A DNA stretch of 64,000 nucleotides from Pseudomonadota bacterium (GTDB lineage Bacteria; Pseudomonadota; Alphaproteobacteria; SP197): the NCBI GenBank assembly GCA_039028155.1, contig JBCCIS010000011.1, forward strand, positions 62,001-126,000, given 5' to 3'. The position numbers and the translations under genes are program-made. Positions 8,885 through 16,476 of this stretch are shown piece by piece (the stretch's first letter is position 1; each line of letters begins with the position of its first letter). The notes beneath the pieces were generated by a model. The model saw nothing but the letters and a program-made list of their open reading frames with translations, did no database searches and had not been told where the DNA came from.

Positions 8885-9183
8885 GCGCCCGTAGCTCAGG
8901 TGGTAGAGCAACTGACTTTCGATTGGGAGCCCCGGCGGGAAACCGTCGGGTGACAAGGTGTCAAATTCGGGGAACCCTCAGCGGCTGGAAGGCCGGTGGC
9001 AATCCCGAGCCAAGCCCCAGGGAGCACGTCCTGGGGAAGGTGTAGAGACTAGACGGCACCCGCCTACGTCCCCATGGGATAGGGCGAAGGTATAGTCCGG
9101 GCCACAAACCCGAAAGGGGCGGCGAAAGCCGTGGTGGTGGAGTAATCAGTGGGTCCTAGGTTCGAGTCCTAGCGGGCGCACCA
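8885..9183 (+). tRNA. tRNA-Lys(UUU) gene interrupted by a group I intron
   Basis: Exon 1 is 8885-8919 and exon 2 is 9143-9183. Joined, they give a 76-nt cloverleaf. The acceptor stem is GCGCCCG with CGGGCGC, the D stem GCTC/GAGC, the anticodon stem ACTGA (8911-8915) with TCAGT (9146-9150), the anticodon loop CUUUUAA, the T stem CTAGG/CCTAG, the discriminator base A9180 and an encoded CCA end. The anticodon UUU and A73 identify tRNA-Lys. The gene stands alone, 50 bases after the DUF4197 gene and 33 bases before the homocysteine methyltransferase-like gene. The intron separates anticodon positions 35 and 36, so no functional tRNA can form without splicing. I cannot tell whether the genome has another tRNA-Lys(UUU). 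Confidence 0.93.
8920..9142 (+). ncRNA. Group I intron (IC3-like), probable self-splicing ribozyme
   Basis: A 223-nt intron without an open frame. The 5' splice site follows U8919 and the last intron base is G9142, as the class requires. The internal guide pairs with both exons. P1 joins 8926-8929 (GGAG) to exon CUUU 8916-8919, with U8919-G8926 as the splice-site wobble. P10 joins GAUUG 8921-8925 to exon UAAUC 9143-9147. Other elements: P2 is an 8-bp stem with GAAA loop (8931-8950). P3 is GGTG 8957-8960 with CACC 9057-9060. P6a is CCCCAGG/CCTGGGG (9015-9036). P7 is GACTA 9047-9051 with TAGTC 9093-9097. P9 is GGC-GAAA-GCC (9121-9130). The core (GTGTAGAGACTAGACGG, ATAGTCC) is what I recall of the Azoarcus tRNA-Ile and cyanobacterial tRNA-Leu introns. 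Confidence 0.92.
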
Positions 9184-9216
9184 AACCTTTTCCGCATCGA
9201 TAGCCGGGAGGCGGCG

Positions 9217-10176
9217 ATGGCTCTAAGCGACCTTCACGCGCGATTGGCGGTAGGCGAGATCGTCATCCTGGACGGCGGCACGGGCACTGAGCTTGAACGC
9301 CGCAACGTCCCGATGAACGACGATGCCTGGTGCGCGCTGGCAACCGAAGTCGACCCGGATGCCGTGCGCCAGGTCCACGAGGACTACATCGCCGCCGGCG
9401 CCGACGTGATTACCGCCAACACCTATGCCAGTTCCCGCAACATGCTGGGGCCGGCCGGCATGGGCGACAAGGTTGCGCCGCTCAATCGACGCGCCGTCGA
9501 GATCGCCCGAGACGCGCGCGACCGAGCCGCCGGTGACCGCGACGTCGTGGTCGCGGCCTCGATGTCGCATATGATGCCGATGGTCGCCGGTGAGGCACGC
9601 AACGATCCCGATGCCTTGCCGTCACCCGACCAACTTGTTGCCAATGCCCGCGAGTTGGCCGGTATCATCAAGGACGGCGGCGCCGACCTCATCATCATGG
9701 AGATGATGTCGCGCCCGTCCCAGATGAAGCCCCTGATCGAAGCGGCGCATGAGACTGGTCTGCCTGTCTGGGTCGGTATGAGCGCGCGCTTGGAAGACGA
9801 CGGCCGGGTCGTCTCCTTCGCCTGGGAAAATTACCCGTTCGATGAGGTGGTCGACGCCGCGATCCAGGCCGGCGGCGGTGCGGTCATGGGACCGATGCAC
9901 ACCAATGTTCACGTGATCGGCCCGGCGCTCGACATCCTGCGCAAACACTGGTCCGGTCCGATGATGGCCTATCCGGACTCCGGCTACTTCAAGATGCCGC
10001 AATGGCAGTTCGACGACATCATTCCTCCGGCCGGACTGGTCGAGGAAGCGAGGGGTTGGATCGACCAGGGCGCGTCGGCCATCGGCGGCTGTTGCGGCAT
10101 CGGCGTCGAGCACATCCGCCTGTTGAACGCATCACTTCGCGGCGATGCCACGCATGTTGAACAAGCGGGCGACTAG
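9217..10176 (+). CDS. Homocysteine S-methyltransferase family protein
   Basis: A 319-residue member of the zinc-dependent homocysteine/betaine methyltransferase fold, which transfers methyl groups to a thiolate held by zinc. The N-terminus LDGGTGTELERRNV is the family start and the C-terminal GGCCGIGVEHIR supplies the paired zinc cysteines. The third zinc cysteine, usually in a GVNC-like motif, is not obvious: the equivalent region reads AVMGPMHTNVHV. This suggests either a different third ligand or altered chemistry. The ATG at 9217 follows GGGAGG at 7 bases. It sits directly after the tRNA-Lys gene; the racemase gene follows 39 bases later, possibly in one transcript. The methyl donor cannot be inferred. 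Confidence 0.8.
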   Translation: MALSDLHARLAVGEIVILDGGTGTELERRNVPMNDDAWCALATEVDPDAVRQVHEDYIAAGADVITANTYASSRNMLGPAGMGDKVAPLNRRAVEIARDARDRAAGDRDVVVAASMSHMMPMVAGEARNDPDALPSPDQLVANARELAGIIKDGGADLIIMEMMSRPSQMKPLIEAAHETGLPVWVGMSARLEDDGRVVSFAWENYPFDEVVDAAIQAGGGAVMGPMHTNVHVIGPALDILRKHWSGPMMAYPDSGYFKMPQWQFDDIIPPAGLVEEARGWIDQGASAIGGCCGIGVEHIRLLNASLRGDATHVEQAGD

Positions 10177-10215
10177 TCCGATCACCGCCAGATTGCCGAA
10201 TGCGTAACATCTGAC

Positions 10216-10920
10216 GTGGCGGACGCGATCCCACAACACATCGGCATTGCCGCCTGTTCGGCCGAAGGCGCCTCACTGTGCTATCGCACAATCTGCACCG
10301 AGGGACCGGCGATGTTGGGCGGTCACGCCCATCCCGAAATCACCATGCACACCCACTCATTGCAGGAGTACACCGAATGCCTGGGGCGCGGTGACATGCA
10401 GGGTGTTGCCGATCTGATGCTGGCTTCGGCCGAGAAGCTGGCGGCGGCGGGCGCCGACTTCCTGATCTGTCCTGACAACACGATTCACCAAGCCTTCGAT
10501 CGGGTCGAGCCGCGCTCGCCGCTGCCATGGTTGCACATCGCCGACGTCGTCGCCCACATGGCCGTCAGTCGCGGCTGCCGCAGTCTGGCCCTGACGGGAA
10601 CGCGCTGGTTGGTCGAGAGCGATGTCTATCCCGATAAACTCCGTGGCCAAGGCTTGCGGTGCGTAACCCCAGACGCTGACGAGCGTGGCAGAATCGATCA
10701 CATCATCATGGACGAGTTGGTGCGCGGCATTACCAAGCCGGAATCAACAACCTACATCTTGAAGGTGATCGAGCGCCTCGGTGACCAAGGCTGCGACGCG
10801 GTCATACTGGGATGCACGGAACTGCCGATCGTTGTCGATGACAGAAATTCGCCGCTGCCAACGCTTGATTCGACACGCCTTCTGGCCCGCGCGGCACTAC
10901 GCCGGGCCGTGAGCGATTAG
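10216..10920 (+). CDS. Aspartate/glutamate racemase family protein
   Basis: A 234-residue protein with the Asp/Glu racemase fold. The N-terminal strand HIGIAACSAEGASLCYRTI, the central CPDNTIHQ (85-92) and the C-terminal ILGCTELPIV with Cys200 fit the family, whose enzymes invert amino acids with two facing cysteine or threonine acid/base residues. Here the first catalytic position, normally the Cys of CNTAH, is Asp87 (PDNTIH), while Cys200 is kept. Catalysis may therefore differ from simple racemisation. The start is a GTG at 10216; no ATG lies ahead of the conserved first strand, and no strong ribosome site is visible. It converges with the enoyl-CoA hydratase gene, overlapping it by 4 bases at the stops. 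Confidence 0.78.
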   Translation: MADAIPQHIGIAACSAEGASLCYRTICTEGPAMLGGHAHPEITMHTHSLQEYTECLGRGDMQGVADLMLASAEKLAAAGADFLICPDNTIHQAFDRVEPRSPLPWLHIADVVAHMAVSRGCRSLALTGTRWLVESDVYPDKLRGQGLRCVTPDADERGRIDHIIMDELVRGITKPESTTYILKVIERLGDQGCDAVILGCTELPIVVDDRNSPLPTLDSTRLLARAALRRAVSD

Positions 10921-11738
10921 GTTCCCGTGAACCGCGGATCCCGTTTCTCGAAAAAGGCACGTGCGCCTTCGCCATGATCCCGTGTTCTTGCGGTGACGAC
11001 CAGGGACTCCGTTTCAAAGTTCAGCATGGTTTCGAGCGAGGCTTCCTGGCCGCGATCGATCATCGTCTTGTGTAGCTGGACGGGCAGGGGCGCGCGGCTG
11101 GCGATGCGGTTTGCGAGCTTCTCAGCCTCCTCGCGCAGGTTGCCGGCGGGAACGACACGGTTGGCCAAGCCTATGCGATAGGCTTCCTCGGCATCGATGA
11201 AGTCGCCGGTATAGGCAAGTTCGCGCGCCCGAGCGAGCCCGACCTTGCGCGGCAGCAACCAGGTGCCGCCATTGGTGATGGTGACACCGACATTGACTTC
11301 CGGGAAACCGAACAGCGTGCCCTCTGCTGCCACGACGAGGTCGCAGGCGAGTGTCACCTCGCACCCGGCGCCGACGGCGACGCCTTGGACGGCGGCGATG
11401 ACGGGAAAACGTGCCTTGCGGATCAGCCGTGTCGTCTCCTGCAGCAACTTCTGGTTTTCATGCAGGTCGCCCAGAGTGTACTCGCCGGTCTCGAACTGCT
11501 CGACGTGCTCGACCATTTCGCCGACATCGTGACCGGCCAGAAACCCGCGTCCTTCGCCGGCCAGGATCAGACAGCGGATCTCGCGGTCTTCGATCAATTC
11601 ACGCAGGTGACGGCCGAAGTCGCGCCATCCCTGGCTCGACATGGCGTTAAGTTTTTCCGGCCGGTCGAAGATCAGCCAGGCGATATGGCGGTCCTTTTCG
11701 ACCACAAACCGGTTCTTGTTGGTGGTTTCCTCGCTCAT
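10917..11738 (-). CDS. Enoyl-CoA hydratase/isomerase family protein
   Basis: A 273-residue crotonase-fold protein. It should add water to, or isomerise, an enoyl-CoA held in an oxyanion hole. The first oxyanion segment is GEGRGFLAGHDVGEM, where the GHD variant replaces the more usual GAD. The second is AVQGVAVGAGCEVTLACDL with a Glu in the catalytic-type position, and FPEVNVGVTITNG carries the second conserved Glu. The start is the ATG at 11738, with GGGAGG 8 bases upstream; an upstream ATG at 11759 would precede that site. It diverges from the PhyH-like dioxygenase gene across a 61-base gap. The CoA substrate is unknown; the nearby CoA ligase (14.7 kb) could supply one. Confidence 0.88.
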   Translation of the reverse strand: MSEETTNKNRFVVEKDRHIAWLIFDRPEKLNAMSSQGWRDFGRHLRELIEDREIRCLILAGEGRGFLAGHDVGEMVEHVEQFETGEYTLGDLHENQKLLQETTRLIRKARFPVIAAVQGVAVGAGCEVTLACDLVVAAEGTLFGFPEVNVGVTITNGGTWLLPRKVGLARARELAYTGDFIDAEEAYRIGLANRVVPAGNLREEAEKLANRIASRAPLPVQLHKTMIDRGQEASLETMLNFETESLVVTARTRDHGEGARAFFEKRDPRFTGT

Positions 11739-11767
11739 GGCATCGCCCTCCCAATGCATGTAGACTT

Positions 11768-11781
11768 ATCTGACATCTGAC
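11768..11781. repeat. Tandem 7-bp direct repeat in a divergent promoter gap
   Basis: Two adjacent copies of ATCTGAC occupy 11768-11781, in the 61-base gap between the divergent enoyl-CoA hydratase and PhyH-like genes. The location would suit a regulator site, but a repeat this short can arise by chance. Confidence 0.3.
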
Positions 11782-11799
11782 GTCGTGGAGGAGACTACG

Positions 11800-12693
11800 A
11801 TGGCTCAGTCCGGAATCGAAACCGTTGATCCGACAGTTGGTGCGGAAGATCTCGATGCGATCTTGAAGCGGGATGGTTGTGTTATTGTCGCGGATGCCAT
11901 CGACCACGGCGCGATCGACCGCCTGCTCAGCGACCTCGCTCCTTATCTCCAGCAGAAGTCGTGCGGCGAAGGTGATTTCGTCGGCTATCACACCAAGCGG
12001 CTTCACTCGCTCTTCAACAAGAGCAAGGCGATCCCGGACTTCATCGTCCACGACAAGGTACTGGAAACCATGGATCTGACGCTGGGCCCGTGGTGCGACA
12101 GCTACCAGCTCAACTCGAATTCGATCACGGCAATCGGGCCGGACGAGACGCCTCAGCCGCTGCATCGCGACGATTTGCTATATCCGCTCGCTCACCCCAG
12201 TGAACGCAATGCCTGTTGCACAGCCTTTTGGGCGTTGACGGACTTTACGGAAGAGAACGGCGCGACGCGCCTGATCCCCGGGAGCCACCTTTGGGACGAT
12301 GAGCGTGTGCCCCAAAATGAGGAAACCGTCCCAGCGGTCATGCCGAAAGGCTCGTTCTGCGTCTTCCTGGGCGGCACTTACCACGGCGGTGGCCGTAACG
12401 TGACGTCGGACGAGTGGCGCATCGCGATGTTCGCCGGCTATGCGCTGGGCTGGCTGAGGCAAGAGCAGAACTGGTACTTGTCGCTCACCGCTGACGAAGT
12501 CCGGCGGATGCCGGAGGTCCTGGCGCGCCTGCTGGGTTTCAATTTGCACAAACCATTCCTGGGGTGGGTCCAGGACTTCCAAGACCCCTATGACATCATC
12601 CACGGCTACCAGGAACTGTCTTCGGGCGGCAACGACCTGTTTGCCGACGGCGCCGAACGGCCGATCCAGGGCGACAAGGTCAACGTCGCATAG
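11800..12693 (+). CDS. Phytanoyl-CoA dioxygenase (PhyH) family protein
   Basis: A 297-residue Fe(II)/2-oxoglutarate dioxygenase of the PhyH family. The iron-binding facial triad is visible as HRD (His122, Asp124) and His195 in GGTYHGGGRN, with Arg207 in SDEWRIAM as the likely 2-oxoglutarate carboxylate contact. GATRLIPGSHLW is the typical core strand preceding the distal histidine. The ATG at 11800 follows GGAGGAG at 7 bases; the GTG at 11785 overlaps that site and is rejected. A second PhyH-family gene lies at 13.8-14.6 kb on the opposite strand, with the TylF-like methyltransferase between them. The substrate is unknown; bacterial members hydroxylate diverse small molecules, not only phytanoyl-CoA. 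Confidence 0.87.
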   Translation: MAQSGIETVDPTVGAEDLDAILKRDGCVIVADAIDHGAIDRLLSDLAPYLQQKSCGEGDFVGYHTKRLHSLFNKSKAIPDFIVHDKVLETMDLTLGPWCDSYQLNSNSITAIGPDETPQPLHRDDLLYPLAHPSERNACCTAFWALTDFTEENGATRLIPGSHLWDDERVPQNEETVPAVMPKGSFCVFLGGTYHGGGRNVTSDEWRIAMFAGYALGWLRQEQNWYLSLTADEVRRMPEVLARLLGFNLHKPFLGWVQDFQDPYDIIHGYQELSSGGNDLFADGAERPIQGDKVNVA

Positions 12694-12928
12694 GTTAACT
12701 CCCGTCGCGTCGCCAAGCGTAGGGCGTCGTCGTGGATCCTGCGATCAATGTTCTAATCGGACCGACAAATGCTCCTTCTCCTAAGGGGTTATTGATGGCA
12801 ACCGAATAGTCGCTGTTAAAAGTACCGTGCCAAGTTAGTGTATCCGCACAATTTCGCGTCACTCTAAAGAGCTCTTTCCCACCCGATGGAAGATTGGCTC
12901 TGTTTTACTGAGGCGAGATCGTTTTCCT

Positions 12929-13744
12929 GTGGCCGGTAAGCCCAACTCACCCCCTGTTAACGGCAACAACGACATGGCACAGATCGACACCGCTCGGCAC
13001 GACCGCCCCAGTCTGCGTTCCGTACTCCGAGGCCTACTTGAGCCGACGGGGCTTCTGCCCCTGGCACGCCGCGTCAAATGGCACCTGCAGGCGCGCGGTT
13101 GGCTTCGCTGGACGCCGCTGGTGTCCTCGCAACAGTATTCGGCGGGATGTGACTCGGCGATTCAGAAGCTACGGGAAGACGGCCACAGCTTTGGCAGCTA
13201 TCTTGAGTTCGGTGTCAGCCGCGGCACGTCCATGTCGTGCATGCACCACGCCCTGCGTAAGGCCGGCCTTTCCGACATTACCTTGTTCGGCTTTGATTCG
13301 TTCGAAGGCATGCCCGCCGAGGCGGCCGAGCAGGGTTGGGATCCCGGCCGTTTCGCATCCGCCATGTCCATGACCGAACGTTACCTGGGCGATCATGGCG
13401 TCGACGTTAATGATGTCCGCTTGGTGAAGGGTTGGTTTCAAGACACGCTGACAGACGAAGCGGCTGCGGAGCTGGGGATCGAAAAGGCCAGCCTGATAAT
13501 GGTCGATTGCGACATCTACTCCGCTTCGAAGGAGGCGCTGACGTTCTGTGCGCCGCTGATTAAAGACAAGGCCATCATCTTCTTCGACGACTGGGGCTCC
13601 CGCTTTAACAAAGGCGCGATTGGCCAAAATGAAGCGTTCAATGAGTTCATCGCGGACAATCCCGATCTTTCCGCCGAGCCACTGGCGGCCTATTCGTCCG
13701 ACGCTCGCGTGTTCCTGGTCCACCGGTCGGGCGGTCAAACGTAA
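12929..13744 (+). CDS. TylF/macrocin O-methyltransferase-like protein
   Basis: A class I SAM-dependent methyltransferase of up to 271 residues. The SAM-binding segment reads YLEFGVSRGTSM, followed by FGFDSFEGMP (the TylF-type acidic loop). MVDCDIYSASKEAL and IIFFDDWG carry the aspartates that bind the divalent metal and substrate in this family, which O-methylates sugars or other small molecules. The start is uncertain: GTG at 12929 gives the longest product, ATG at 12974 removes a poorly structured 15-residue tip, and neither has a strong ribosome site. The 235-base gap upstream is more AT-rich than its surroundings and holds no gene I can support. The TylF-like gene lies between two PhyH-like dioxygenase genes. 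Confidence 0.78.
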   Translation: MAGKPNSPPVNGNNDMAQIDTARHDRPSLRSVLRGLLEPTGLLPLARRVKWHLQARGWLRWTPLVSSQQYSAGCDSAIQKLREDGHSFGSYLEFGVSRGTSMSCMHHALRKAGLSDITLFGFDSFEGMPAEAAEQGWDPGRFASAMSMTERYLGDHGVDVNDVRLVKGWFQDTLTDEAAAELGIEKASLIMVDCDIYSASKEALTFCAPLIKDKAIIFFDDWGSRFNKGAIGQNEAFNEFIADNPDLSAEPLAAYSSDARVFLVHRSGGQT

Positions 13745-13756
13745 GCAGGCGGCGTG

Positions 13757-14626
13757 TCAACTCAGGTCGGGAAAACTGTCACGGTAGTAGATGGTGTAAC
13801 CCTCGTCGTTCGGGTCGTTAAGATCGTTCAGCGGCGTTGATCCGAATACGCCGACGTAGTCGCCGTTGCGCAGGGCGTCATCGGGCGCGATCACCATCGG
13901 CTTGACGGCATGGTGATCCTGGTTGTCGAAGACCGGCGCGTTGCTCACGCCGTTATAGGAAAACTCCAGCAGCAACCGGTCATGGTCGGCACTGTTGTCC
14001 CCCGAGGAGTGAACGACATTGCCATGAAAATAGAGGCCGTCGCCTGGCGCCAGCTCGACCGCCACATCATCGAAACGGTCGAGCATGCCGGTAAGGCGGG
14101 CCGGGTTGATGTTGGCGTAGGCGTGGTCGTCGCGAATGCGATCGACACGACCCATTCTGTGCGAACCCTTCAGCATATGCAGGCACCCGCTTTCCTCGGC
14201 CGCCGGCGTCAGCGCGACGATACAGGTCAGCATATCGGGCATCAGGCAACCGTCCTGATACCAGCCGCCATAATCCTGGTGCCAGACCACCTTGCCGCTG
14301 CGACCGGCAGGTTTTTTCACCAGCTTGGAATGGAAGTGATAGACCGGCTCCCCGATCAACGTCGCCGCACCGTCGACGATACGGGCAAGCCGCGTGCACG
14401 TGCCCAGCCAGTCATCGCCGTGGCGCACCCACCCTAGATAATCGTGCTGCGTCTTCTGACTGCCGTCGTGGACCGTGGTCAGGCGCCCGCCGATGCTGGG
14501 ATCGTCCTGGATCGCCTGCTGCATGGGCGCCAGCTCATCGGTGCTCAGGAAACCTGGGATAACGACATACCCGTCGCGGTGATAGGCGACAATCTCGTCT
14601 GGTGTCAGGGTGCGTTGACTCGCCAT
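13757..14626 (-). CDS. PhyH-family Fe(II)/2-oxoglutarate dioxygenase
   Basis: A 289-residue dioxygenase resembling ectoine-hydroxylase-type PhyH proteins. The iron ligands are HQD (His116, Asp118) in VVWHQDYGGWYQDG and His206 in GNVVHSSGDN, and the following HDRLLLEFSYNG holds the arginine expected to bind 2-oxoglutarate. ESGCLHMLKGSHRMG is the conserved core before the distal histidine. The start is the ATG of ASQRTLTPDE, which has GGGAG 8 bases upstream; longer in-frame starts are rejected. It is convergent with the TylF-like gene (12-base gap) and downstream of the CoA ligase on the opposite strand. Ectoine biosynthesis genes are absent here, so ectoine is not claimed as substrate. Confidence 0.86.
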   Translation of the reverse strand: MASQRTLTPDEIVAYHRDGYVVIPGFLSTDELAPMQQAIQDDPSIGGRLTTVHDGSQKTQHDYLGWVRHGDDWLGTCTRLARIVDGAATLIGEPVYHFHSKLVKKPAGRSGKVVWHQDYGGWYQDGCLMPDMLTCIVALTPAAEESGCLHMLKGSHRMGRVDRIRDDHAYANINPARLTGMLDRFDDVAVELAPGDGLYFHGNVVHSSGDNSADHDRLLLEFSYNGVSNAPVFDNQDHHAVKPMVIAPDDALRNGDYVGVFGSTPLNDLNDPNDEGYTIYYRDSFPDLS

Positions 14627-14737
14627 CGGCATCACTCCCACATATATCCACCCACTATCTGACCCGACAGCGTGTGTCACCGCAAGTGTCGTGAACTGGT
14701 GGCGTCGCCGACGCTGTTCGCGAAGGCCAAGCCAAAC

Positions 14738-16351
14738 TCAACGCTTCAGCTTGATTCCAGCGGATTCCCGATCCCATGTGGTTGGCGTCACGCCTTGGCC
14801 GCGCAACTCAAACTTCTGGATCTTGCCGGTCGGTGTCTTGGGCAGCGCAGTCACAATGTCGACGAAGCGGGGCACCATGAAATAGGCCATACGCGGCTCC
14901 AGAAACCGAATGAGATCGATCGGATCAAGGGCCTCGCCTTCCTTGACCACAATGCTCGCCATAACCTCGTCTTCGGTGTGTTCGCTGGGTACCGGAAAGA
15001 CAGCGGATTCGAGCACGGCCGGATGGCTGTTGACCTCGTTCTCGACCTCCATGGACGAAATGTTCTCGCCGCGGCGCCTTATGGAGTCCTTCACACGGTC
15101 GGCGAAGTAATAGAAACCGTCATCACCGCGGTACATGGCGTCACCGGAATGAAGCCACAGGTTTCGCCACGCGGTCTCCGTCCATTCGGGGTGACGCCAA
15201 TAACCTGCCATCAGAAGCCAGGGTTCCTTAGCGCGAATACAAAACTCTCCAACCGTGCCGTTCGGCACCTCTTCATCATGTTCGTCGACGATCTTGGCTT
15301 CGAAGAATTCGTCATCGAGGTAGCCGCAGGTCTTCCAGTCGGGGTGGTCGTAGTCCAGGCGATGGGGCGCGTTAACCTCGGTCGACCCGTAGGTCGTCTT
15401 AATGCGCATGCCGAACCGTTTCCCGAAGGCATAGACCTCAGGGAACATCGGCACGACCAGTGCGCGATCGATGGGCGTGTCCTTGTCGTCCGGCTGTTCG
15501 GGCTGACCGGAGAGGAAGTTCGCCATGGCGCCCAGAAAAAACGTGACGGACGCGTTGAACCGTTTGGCGTCGTACCAGAACCGCTCGACGCTGAAGCGTT
15601 CGGTGATGACGGCAGCCGCGCCGCCAATCATCGCGGCATAAACCATCGCCCACTGGCCAGCGATGTGAAACAGCGGCAAGGGCGCGTAGTAGACATCGCC
15701 CGGCGCCAGGTCCATCAGATCGACGCCACCATGGGCGTAGGTATAGGCATGGGCATGGGTAATCATCACGCCTTTGGATGGGCCTGTCGTGCCGGAGGTG
15801 TACATCACTGCTTTGATGTCGCGATAGCTGGGAAGGCACTCGCGCGGCGTCTCCGGGGCCTCGAGCAGCGTGGCGAAGTCCACATGCCGCATGGAGGCGA
15901 GGGGCGCCGGTATCGATACGGCGCCACCAACGCGATCGAATACGATCAGGCGTTCCAGGTGTTCCAGCTTGTCGGCGACATCCGCCACACGTTCCAGGAA
16001 CTGCGCCTCGACGATCATCGTGCTCGCCGAGGAATCGTTCATCACATGCACAAGCAGATTGCCGCGATAGGCGGTGTTGACGGGCACCTGGATCGCGCCG
16101 CACTTGCCGAGGCCCAACCAAACGAACGCGAACTCCGCCACGTTAGGCATCATGACAAGCACGGTTTCGCCTGGCTGGATACCCAGTCCCGCGAGCGCGT
16201 TGGCGACCCGGTTGGAGGCGCGGTCCGCATCCCGATAGGAGAAAACGACATCGTCGTCGCAGATCAGGAACGGCGCGTCGCCATGGCTCTCGACTCGCTT
16301 GGCCAGTACCTTGCCGACGCTTTGATCGTCACGCGGATCGACTTGTGGCAT
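14738..16351 (-). CDS. Acyl-CoA synthetase (AMP-forming), CaiC-like
   Basis: A 537-residue member of the ANL superfamily, which activates a carboxylic acid as acyl-AMP and then makes the CoA thioester. The P-loop-like motif A3 is YTSGTTGPSKGVMITH, motif A5 is TYGSTEVN, and the C-terminal hinge and lysine motifs appear as YYFADRVKDSIRRRGENIS and LPKTPTGKIQKF. The overall pattern is closest to crotonobetaine/carnitine-CoA ligases (CaiC), but the substrate cannot be fixed. The start is the ATG at 16351; an in-frame TTG lies 9 bases upstream. A strong terminator of the upstream binding-protein gene separates the two genes, so it is probably transcribed on its own. Confidence 0.86.
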   Translation of the reverse strand: MPQVDPRDDQSVGKVLAKRVESHGDAPFLICDDDVVFSYRDADRASNRVANALAGLGIQPGETVLVMMPNVAEFAFVWLGLGKCGAIQVPVNTAYRGNLLVHVMNDSSASTMIVEAQFLERVADVADKLEHLERLIVFDRVGGAVSIPAPLASMRHVDFATLLEAPETPRECLPSYRDIKAVMYTSGTTGPSKGVMITHAHAYTYAHGGVDLMDLAPGDVYYAPLPLFHIAGQWAMVYAAMIGGAAAVITERFSVERFWYDAKRFNASVTFFLGAMANFLSGQPEQPDDKDTPIDRALVVPMFPEVYAFGKRFGMRIKTTYGSTEVNAPHRLDYDHPDWKTCGYLDDEFFEAKIVDEHDEEVPNGTVGEFCIRAKEPWLLMAGYWRHPEWTETAWRNLWLHSGDAMYRGDDGFYYFADRVKDSIRRRGENISSMEVENEVNSHPAVLESAVFPVPSEHTEDEVMASIVVKEGEALDPIDLIRFLEPRMAYFMVPRFVDIVTALPKTPTGKIQKFELRGQGVTPTTWDRESAGIKLKR

Positions 16352-16414
16352 CGCCCTCAAACCCGGACCGTGTGGCGAGAGAATAGGCGGCCCAGCCGCG
16401 CTTGGAAATGCCGG

Positions 16415-16451
16415 CTACAAAACAAAGCGGGCCGGCACATGGCCGGCCCGC
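16415..16451 (-). terminator. Rho-independent terminator after the PotD-like gene
   Basis: A perfect 10-bp stem, GCGGGCCGGC (16427-16436) and GCCGGCCCGC (16442-16451), has a 5-base loop. On the minus strand it is followed by TTTGTTTTG. It lies 26 bases after the stop of the leftward binding-protein gene and before the CoA ligase gene, so it should insulate the two. Confidence 0.85.
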
Positions 16452-16476
16452 AAATCGGCTGAGTGGTTAGCTCGGG

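Noticed and set aside
8885-9183. Alternative reading as tRNA-Glu(UUC) with splicing after C8920
   Set aside because: This would place the splice after C rather than U and leave T as the last intron base, breaking both group I rules; the discriminator A and the P10 pairing fit tRNA-Lys.
10207-11784. Shared 11-mer ACATCTGACGT before the racemase and PhyH genes
   Set aside because: A match of this length is expected by chance in 64 kb and the surrounding bases differ.
12694-12928. Possible small gene in the AT-rich gap before the TylF-like gene
   Set aside because: No frame with a ribosome site, sensible length or recognisable product was found on either strand.
14672-16462. 596-codon open frame on the plus strand
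   Set aside because: It is antisense to the acyl-CoA ligase, whose ANL motifs are complete; the plus-strand translation is low-complexity His/Arg-rich text typical of GC-rich shadows.
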